From assembly GCA_017481265.1 (NCBI GenBank), contig JAFUPK010000110.1:1-36190 (forward strand): DNA of 36,190 nucleotides. The letters run 5' to 3'. Below the pieces are notes generated by a model. It was not told the DNA's origin and did no database searches. It was given only the letters and a program-made list of their open reading frames with translations. Source of the stretch: Clostridia bacterium. Its GTDB lineage: Bacteria; Bacillota; Clostridia; Oscillospirales; CAG-272. This document shows positions 31,901 to 36,190 of the stretch, piece by piece (position 1 is the first letter of the stretch; each line of letters opens with the position of its first letter). Made by a program: the position numbers and the translations under genes.

Positions 31901-32037
31901 CCGTCATAGAATGTGTAAGCAGGACGGGACTCTCCCATATCCATGCTCTTTTCAAAGATTTTGTTCTCATTCCAGAACTTGAGCGTTTCGTGCTCGCGCT
32001 CTACGAAATTGAGGTTTGTTGATACCTTCTTGTACAT
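28918..32037 (-). CDS. ileS: Isoleucyl-tRNA synthetase, type 2 (eukaryote-like)
   Basis: A 1,039-residue class I synthetase that charges tRNA-Ile. It has HIGH (55-58), KMSKS (588-592), the CP1 editing region with TTTPWTLPSN, zinc-binding CPRCG and CGHRH/CPECG pairs, and an anticodon-binding C-terminal domain. The N-terminal NLNFVEREHETLKFWNENKIFEKS and the lack of the C-terminal zinc finger of standard bacterial IleS match type 2 enzymes, which are typically less sensitive to mupirocin; resistance here is inference. Expression is set by a T-box leader upstream. It ends at a bidirectional terminator. Confidence 0.96.
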   Translation of the reverse strand: MYKKVSTNLNFVEREHETLKFWNENKIFEKSMDMGESRPAYTFYDGPPTANGKPHIGHVLTRVIKDMIPRYHTMKGANVPRKAGWDTHGLPVEIEVEKLLGLDGKEQIEQYGLAPFIDKCKESVWKYKGMWEDFSETVGFWADMENPYVTYDNNFIESEWWALKQIYDKGLLYKGHKIVPYCPRCGTPLSAQEVAQGYKDVKERSAIAKFKVKGEDAYILAWTTTPWTLPSNVALCVNPNETYVKVKTPDTVYILAEALAEKHLGEDFEVLETYIGRDLEYLEYEPLFDFVKPREKCWYVTCDNYVTLTDGTGVVHIAPAFGADDSNVGRAYGLPVVQLVDAKGEMTKETPWAGMFCKKADPEVLKNLKERGLLFSAPPFEHSYPHCWRCDTPLIYYARESWYIKMTDVKDDLVRNNNTVNWIPDSIGKGRFGDWLENVQDWAISRNRYWGTPLNIWECECGHRHSIGSIEELKSMSDNCPENIELHRPYIDDVTIKCPECGGEMHRVPEVIDCWFDSGSMPFAQHHYPFENQDLFEAQFPADFISEAVDQTRGWFYSLMAISTLLFNKAPYKNVIVLGHVQDEFGQKMSKSKGNAVDPFDALQSYGADAIRWYFYTNSAPWLPSKFSGKAVVEGQRKFMGTLWNTYAFWVLYANIDKFDPTKYELDKLPLSVMDKYIISRLNTTVKTTDKYLAEYKVPEAAKSLYEFVDELSNWYVRRCRERFWVQGMPDDKAAAYMTLYTCLVTIAKASAPMVPFMTEDIYQNLVRTVDANAPESIHLCDYPVCNEAMIDEALERDMKAVVDIIVMGRSARNGANVKNRQPLAAMYVRSDYAPGEYFTDIIRDELNIKAVSFVTDASEFSTYNFKPQLRTVGPKYGKFLGKIRAALAPDALDGNAAKRELDENGKLTFNFDGDTVELTEEDLLIDVTQKEGYFCVAEGNITVALDVKLTDELIDEGFVREIISKIQTQRKDSDFVVTDRINIFVDPSDRLSEIIEKYADKILPAVLGNGFEITGELPEGAKDWDINGESLRMALVRE

Positions 32038-32093
32038 AAAATCACCGTTCCTTTTGATTTGATGATATTGTAAACTTGTTTTTGCGTTAAAAC

Positions 32094-32345
32094 AAAAAAA
32101 CTCCCGTCCTATCCGGGACGAAGAGCTTCGTTAAACCACCCGCACGATTGCCGATCACGGCGATATGCTTTCCGATATAACGGTCGGACCCGTTGTCTGT
32201 TACTCTTTTTCACAGCCAAGGCTCATGAGTGATACCGTGCCACGCTTCATATCGGACTTTCACCGTCTCCGATTCGCTTTGGTGAAGGTTTGTGTCAGGG
32301 CTTGTCTCAGTCAAAGCCATGCGACCATACTGCCGCTTTTAATAC
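32094..32345 (-). promoter_or_regulatory. T-box riboswitch of ileS
   Basis: Stem I has base arms GGCT/AGCC and a distal stem ATCGGA/TCCGAT whose loop carries the GGUG-type motif (GACGGTGAAAG). On the other side the AG-bulge-like AAAGCGA precedes it. The specifier codon is ATC at 32231-32233 (isoleucine), followed by A. The antiterminator core GGGTGG is at 32136-32141, with a less canonical 3' side (TTTAACG). A terminator follows (CGTCC/GGACG plus seven T, about 32094-32126). Uncharged tRNA-Ile would pair with both sites and allow transcription of ileS. Recognition is from motif layout. Confidence 0.85.
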
Positions 32346-32352
32346 ATTTGTA

Positions 32353-32382
32353 ATTATACTATATTGCTTTGATGAATGTCAA
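32353..32382 (-). promoter_or_regulatory. Promoter of the ileS T-box transcript
   Basis: On the minus strand, TTGACA (32377-32382), an 18-base spacer and TATAAT (32353-32358). Confidence 0.85.
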
Positions 32383-32448
32383 GGGCTTTTAATAATTTAT
32401 TATTAAAATACAAACATTTTTACTTCCGGTTTGCGACATTATAAATTG

Positions 32449-32524
32449 TTGACTTGGAATAAATAAAGTGGTATAATGTAAAGATAGTGTGAGCGATTTT
32501 TTATCTGCGAGCACTTTAAATCGC
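32449..32524 (+). promoter_or_regulatory. Promoter and leader hairpin of the heterodimeric ABC exporter
   Basis: TTGACT (32449-32454), a 17-base spacer and TATAAT (32472-32477). The leader holds an inverted repeat GCGATTT (32493-32499) and AAATCGC (32518-32524). It may be an operator or a regulatory hairpin. Confidence 0.7.
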
Positions 32525-32567
32525 CGTAGCTTTATACACTGCATTTACTTACTGAATGGAGATACTA

Positions 32568-34304
32568 ATGTTCAAATTATTAAGATATCTTAAAGGATAT
32601 TTAAAGGAGACTGTGCTTGCGCCGTCCTTCAAGCTTTTAGAAGCTTCTTTCGAACTCTTTGTTCCGCTTGTTGTTGCACAAATAATCGACCATGGGATAG
32701 AGTCGCATGATATAAGTTATATATTGTCACGTTCACTTGTACTTGTACTGCTCAGTGTTGTGGGGTTTATTGCTGCTGTAAGTGCGCAGTATTTTTCTGC
32801 CAAGGCAGCGGTAGGCTTTGCCACAAAGGTAAGGAGCGCTTTATTTGCAAAGATAGTCGGTATGTCTTACAGTGACATTGACAGAGCAGGAAGCTCTTCA
32901 CTTATCACTCGTATGACCTCCGACATAAACCAACTGCAGTCAGGAGTGAATTTGACACTTCGTCTTTTCTTGCGCTCACCGTTTATTGTCTTCGGCGCTA
33001 TGATAATGGCATTTACAATAGATCTAAGAGCCTCTTTGATCTTTGCCGTTATGATCGCTGTCCTTTGTTTGATCGTTTTCGGTATTATGCTCATTACTAT
33101 CCCTCTTCACAGAGATGTACAGAACTCACTTGACACTATCACTCTGAAAACAAGAGAAAATCTTACAGGCTCACGAATACTTCGTGGATTCAGAAAAGAA
33201 GCCGCGGAGAAAGCGTCTTTCAGTAAAGCTGCCGATGTGCTTGAGAAAGCTCAACGTTTCGCAGGCGCCATATCTGCACTGATGAATCCTCTCACCTTTG
33301 CTGTAGTAAATCTAAGCATAATCGCTCTTATCTTTGTTGGGGAGCTTGAAGTAGGTAACGGCAGTATTTCTCAAGGCCAACTCATAGCTCTTTACAATTA
33401 CATGACACAAATACTTGTTGAGCTAATCAAGCTTGCAAGCCTTATAATCACATTAACTAAAGCTGCGGCGTGCGGGCACCGTGTTTCCGCGGTAATTGAC
33501 TCTGATACCGGCGAAAAAGAAGGGAGACTTGAATATCCGTCAAAGAGCGCCCCATCCGTTCCGAAAATCGAATTCCGTAATGTTTCCTTCAGGTACGATG
33601 GAGCTTCAGAGGATTCGCTTTCAAACATATCTTTTTCTGTTATGCCCGGGCAGACTATCGGTATAATCGGAGCTACAGGAAGCGGCAAGAGTACACTTGT
33701 GAATCTTATTCCCGCATTCTACAGTTGCAGATGCGGAGATATATTTATTGATGGTGTCAACGTTAAAGACTACAAGCTTGATGAGCTTAGAAATAAATTT
33801 GGTATAGTTCCTCAAAAGGCCGTGCTTTTTCGCGGAACAATAAGGGATAATCTTAAGTGGAGATGCAGCGAAGCTACCGATGAAGAGCTCATGATTGCAG
33901 TTGAAGCAGCACAAGCTGCAGATGTTGTTCTCAGTAAGCCCAAAGGACTTGCTGCGACAGTTGATCAGAACGGTAAAAATTTCTCAGGAGGTCAAAGGCA
34001 GAGGCTTACTATCGCACGTGCCTTGGTCGGGGAACCCGATGTTTTGATCTTTGATGACAGTTCATCTGCACTCGACTACGCAACTGACGCAGCGCTCAGA
34101 GCTTCGGTTGAAAAATTATCATTTGAGCACACGACCTTGATAGTTTCGCAGAGAACCTCTTCAATAATGCACGCAGATACCATAATCGTTTTAGACGATG
34201 GAAACATGGTAGGAATCGGCACGCACGAAGAGCTGTACGGAAACTGTGATACATATAAAGAGATACATGATCTTCAGTTCAGCGAGAAGGGAGGCAATGC
34301 TTAA
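32568..34304 (+). CDS. Heterodimeric ABC exporter subunit with degenerate ATPase site
   Basis: A 578-residue half-transporter (six-helix domain, then ATPase). Walker A is GATGSGKST (368-376), but Walker B is VLIFDD with Asp497 in place of the catalytic glutamate. The H-loop residue is Gln528 instead of histidine. Its signature is FSGGQ (472-476). This matches the non-catalytic half of heterodimers like TM287/288 and BmrCD, whose own ATP site hydrolyses poorly. Its canonical signature completes the partner's active site. The ATG at 32568 has GGAG six bases upstream and is preferred over the ATG four codons earlier. The final TAA overlaps the partner's ATG by one base. Such pairs commonly export drugs or peptides; the substrate is unknown. 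Confidence 0.93.
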   Translation: MFKLLRYLKGYLKETVLAPSFKLLEASFELFVPLVVAQIIDHGIESHDISYILSRSLVLVLLSVVGFIAAVSAQYFSAKAAVGFATKVRSALFAKIVGMSYSDIDRAGSSSLITRMTSDINQLQSGVNLTLRLFLRSPFIVFGAMIMAFTIDLRASLIFAVMIAVLCLIVFGIMLITIPLHRDVQNSLDTITLKTRENLTGSRILRGFRKEAAEKASFSKAADVLEKAQRFAGAISALMNPLTFAVVNLSIIALIFVGELEVGNGSISQGQLIALYNYMTQILVELIKLASLIITLTKAAACGHRVSAVIDSDTGEKEGRLEYPSKSAPSVPKIEFRNVSFRYDGASEDSLSNISFSVMPGQTIGIIGATGSGKSTLVNLIPAFYSCRCGDIFIDGVNVKDYKLDELRNKFGIVPQKAVLFRGTIRDNLKWRCSEATDEELMIAVEAAQAADVVLSKPKGLAATVDQNGKNFSGGQRQRLTIARALVGEPDVLIFDDSSSALDYATDAALRASVEKLSFEHTTLIVSQRTSSIMHADTIIVLDDGNMVGIGTHEELYGNCDTYKEIHDLQFSEKGGNA

Positions 34305-36043
34305 TGAAACGATCCTCAAACAAAGGAACCTTTTATAGGGTTATTAAATACTTAAGGCATCATGCTGTGCTTCTCATGATTACTCTTATTCTTGCTGTTG
34401 TATCAGTTTCGCTGTCCCTTTACCTGCCCATCCTTGTGGGAGATGCAATTGATAATATCATAGGAGAAGGAAATACAAATCATGAAGCCGTAATGAGTAT
34501 TATATCGGAAATGGCTTTTATGATCGCTGTAGTTGCTGTATCACAGTGGTTTATCGGCATTCTTAATAACAGAATGACTTTTTCCATTGTCAAAAAACTT
34601 CGTATGGATGCCTTCGCAAAGATTCAGAAATTACCTGTTTCATATATAGACTCACATGGACACGGCGCCACCGTCAGTCGCATTGTTGCAGACGTGGATA
34701 CATTTTCCGATGGACTGCTTTTAGGCCTTACACAGCTATTTACAGGCATACTAACAATACTCGGAACTCTTGTGTTCATGCTGACCATTGACGTAAAGAT
34801 AGCTCTTATCGTAGTCGTGCTTACGCCGGCATCAATGATAGTATCAAAATTTATTGCTTCAAGCACATTCCGTCTTTTCCGAAAGCAAGCTGAGGCACGT
34901 GAGATTCAGACATCTCTTACTGAGGAGATCATTTCAAATGTCAAGACCGTCAAGGCATTTTCCATGGAGGATGAAATGACGGAAAAGTTTGAAGATGCAA
35001 ATAATGAGCTAAAGAAGATATCTGTGAAAGCAATATTTTATTCATCCCTTGTGAACCCATCCACTCGCTTTGTGAATGGTATCATATATGCCGTGGTTGC
35101 ATTTGCCGGAGCACTCAGCGGTATATCAGCAGGCGGACTTACGTGCTTCCTCGGATATGCGAACCAGTACACAAAGCCGTTCAATGAGATATCCGGTGTA
35201 ATAACCGAGTTTCAGAACGCGCTTGCCTGTGCATCAAGGATATTTGAGCTTCTTGATGAAACCGAAATATCAGATGACGACGACCGCGCCGAGCTCGCAA
35301 TACCCGTCAGAGGTGACATCGTCATTGAAAATCTCAAATTTTCATATGTTCCAGACAGACCTCTTATAGATAATTTCAACGTAAGCATAAAAGCCGGTCA
35401 AAAGGTTGCGATAGTCGGGCCTACAGGTTGCGGAAAGACTACTATCATAAATCTTCTCATGCGCTTTTACGATGCTATCGAGGGAACGATCTATATTGAT
35501 GGTGTAAACATATATGAAATTTCAAGAAATACGCTTCGCAGAAATTACGGTATGGTCCTCCAGGACACTTGGATCAAAAAAGGTACTGTCGCTGAAAACA
35601 TTGCACTCGGAAAGCCTGATTCTACAATGGATGAGATAATATCTGCGGCTAAGGCCGTTCACGCACATTCTTTTATTAAAAGACTATCTAAAGGCTACGA
35701 TACAGTTATCGGAGATGAGTCTTCGTCTCTGTCTCAAGGACAGCGGCAGCTAATTTCCATCGCAAGAATTATGCTTTGCCGCCCTTCTGTCCTTATCCTT
35801 GATGAGGCTACATCATCCATAGATACACGTACCGAGGCAAAGATTCAGGCTGCATTCGACAAGTTGACGAAGAACAGGACATCATTTATCGTTGCTCATA
35901 GGCTCGCAACCATCAAGAATGCTGATGTAATACTTGTCATGAAAGACGGAAACGTGGTGGAGACCGGAAGCCACACCGAGCTTCTCCATAAAGGCGGATT
36001 CTACAGCAGGATTTATGAAAGCCAATTCTTGAAAACAGAATAG
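34304..36043 (+). CDS. Heterodimeric ABC exporter subunit with catalytic site
   Basis: A 579-residue half-transporter and partner of the preceding gene, overlapping it by one base (TAATG) with GGGAGG nine bases upstream. Walker A GPTGCGKTT (372-380), Walker B VLILDE (496-501) with the catalytic Glu501, and His532 are complete. Its signature is LSQGQ (476-480), the variant seen in TM288-type proteins, which pairs with the degenerate Walker site of the other subunit. So one canonical and one degenerate ATP site are expected per transporter. The six helices span about 20-310. No clear terminator follows within the window. Confidence 0.93.
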   Translation: MKRSSNKGTFYRVIKYLRHHAVLLMITLILAVVSVSLSLYLPILVGDAIDNIIGEGNTNHEAVMSIISEMAFMIAVVAVSQWFIGILNNRMTFSIVKKLRMDAFAKIQKLPVSYIDSHGHGATVSRIVADVDTFSDGLLLGLTQLFTGILTILGTLVFMLTIDVKIALIVVVLTPASMIVSKFIASSTFRLFRKQAEAREIQTSLTEEIISNVKTVKAFSMEDEMTEKFEDANNELKKISVKAIFYSSLVNPSTRFVNGIIYAVVAFAGALSGISAGGLTCFLGYANQYTKPFNEISGVITEFQNALACASRIFELLDETEISDDDDRAELAIPVRGDIVIENLKFSYVPDRPLIDNFNVSIKAGQKVAIVGPTGCGKTTIINLLMRFYDAIEGTIYIDGVNIYEISRNTLRRNYGMVLQDTWIKKGTVAENIALGKPDSTMDEIISAAKAVHAHSFIKRLSKGYDTVIGDESSSLSQGQRQLISIARIMLCRPSVLILDEATSSIDTRTEAKIQAAFDKLTKNRTSFIVAHRLATIKNADVILVMKDGNVVETGSHTELLHKGGFYSRIYESQFLKTE

Positions 36044-36092
36044 AGCTTCAATAAAAAATAAAACTTTTAGTTAAAATTCCTCATGATTACTA

Positions 36093-36121
36093 TTGAACAT
36101 TGTTCTTATTCATGTTAAAAT
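36093..36121 (+). promoter_or_regulatory. Promoter upstream of the last, truncated gene
   Basis: TTGAAC (36093-36098), a 17-base spacer and TAAAAT (36116-36121). Confidence 0.65.
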
Positions 36122-36159
36122 TATAGAGTGTGATATCGACTCGGCAAAGGAGGACAGAT

Positions 36160-36190
36160 GTGGGTAATATATTTAGTTCACTCATCGGAA
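36160..36190 (+). CDS. Start of an unidentified gene, cut by the window end
   Basis: AAAGGAGG precedes a GTG at 36160 by a good six bases and an overlapping out-of-frame ATG at 36158 by four. The GTG frame reads (M)GNIFSSLIG, a plausible N-terminus of a membrane or secreted protein; the ATG frame starts MWVIYLVHSSE. Only about ten codons are visible, so no function is assigned. Confidence 0.5.
   Translation, partial: MGNIFSSLIG

Noticed and set aside
30880-32022. A 380-codon open frame on the plus strand opposite ileS
   Set aside because: It is a shadow of the ileS reading frame; it lacks a ribosome site and protein-like composition.

Overview
The window comes from a low- to mid-GC Gram-positive bacterium, most likely an anaerobic Clostridia member (Oscillospirales/Ruminococcaceae-like, gut type). 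This is inferred from strong AGGAGG ribosome sites, sigma-A promoters with 17-base spacers, a T-box leader for ileS, a eukaryote-like (type 2) isoleucyl-tRNA synthetase, an S-layer-homology protein, DegV/YqeG/TepA homologues and a clostridial-style ECF sigma factor. No phage, transposase, CRISPR array, tRNA or rRNA gene was seen. The segment looks like chromosomal core with some accessory genes.

Layout. 1-762: 3' part of an unrecognised gene, ending in a shared terminator. 808-3445 (minus): two-gene glycosidase operon (GH63/MGH1-like enzyme, then GH172/DUF2961) behind a promoter whose -10 lies inside an inverted repeat. 3524-5219 (minus): tepA-like protease and a DegV fatty-acid-binding protein, whose promoter is bracketed by two copies of a palindromic operator. 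5437-7852 (plus): YqeG phosphatase, M24 aminopeptidase, short-chain dehydrogenase. 7910-9143 (minus): YfbR-type 5'-deoxynucleotidase and a HAD phosphatase. 9315-13021 (plus): ECF sigma factor, overlapping membrane-anchored putative anti-sigma protein, then a three-helix membrane protein with a large exposed domain. 13073-14621 (minus): 48-residue Asn/Gln/Lys protein and an SLH surface protein. 14898-19731 (plus): pth, mfd, and a nucleotidyltransferase-fold protein. 19778-24984 (minus): two ABC exporters with PH-like N-terminal domains and zinc ribbons, with a DUF1854 gene between them. 25163-28895 (plus): D,D-carboxypeptidase, pgi behind a structured leader, a small P-loop protein, and a small membrane protein. 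28918-32037 (minus): ileS with a T-box. 32568-36043 (plus): heterodimeric ABC exporter with one degenerate ATPase site. 36160 to end: start of one more gene.

How the genes work together. The most distinctive unit is the zinc-ribbon ABC exporter / DUF1854 / zinc-ribbon ABC exporter operon. One exporter carries nine histidines in a 26-residue linker next to its zinc ribbon. DUF1854 and partner ABC transporters are known from cyanophycin-associated loci in other bacteria, but no cyanophycin genes are visible here, so substrate and function are open. The second item worth testing is the roughly 110-base leader of pgi. In it, one central segment can pair with either of two identical flanking segments, and five GGA motifs end in the Shine-Dalgarno sequence. 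Other regulatory features are the paired operators of degV, a 20-codon leader ORF abutting tepA, an ECF-type promoter at the sigma gene and the ileS T-box. Most remaining genes are housekeeping: translation quality control (pth, ileS), transcription-coupled repair (mfd), glycolysis (pgi), nucleotide clean-up (yfbR), and cell wall (dacF-type).
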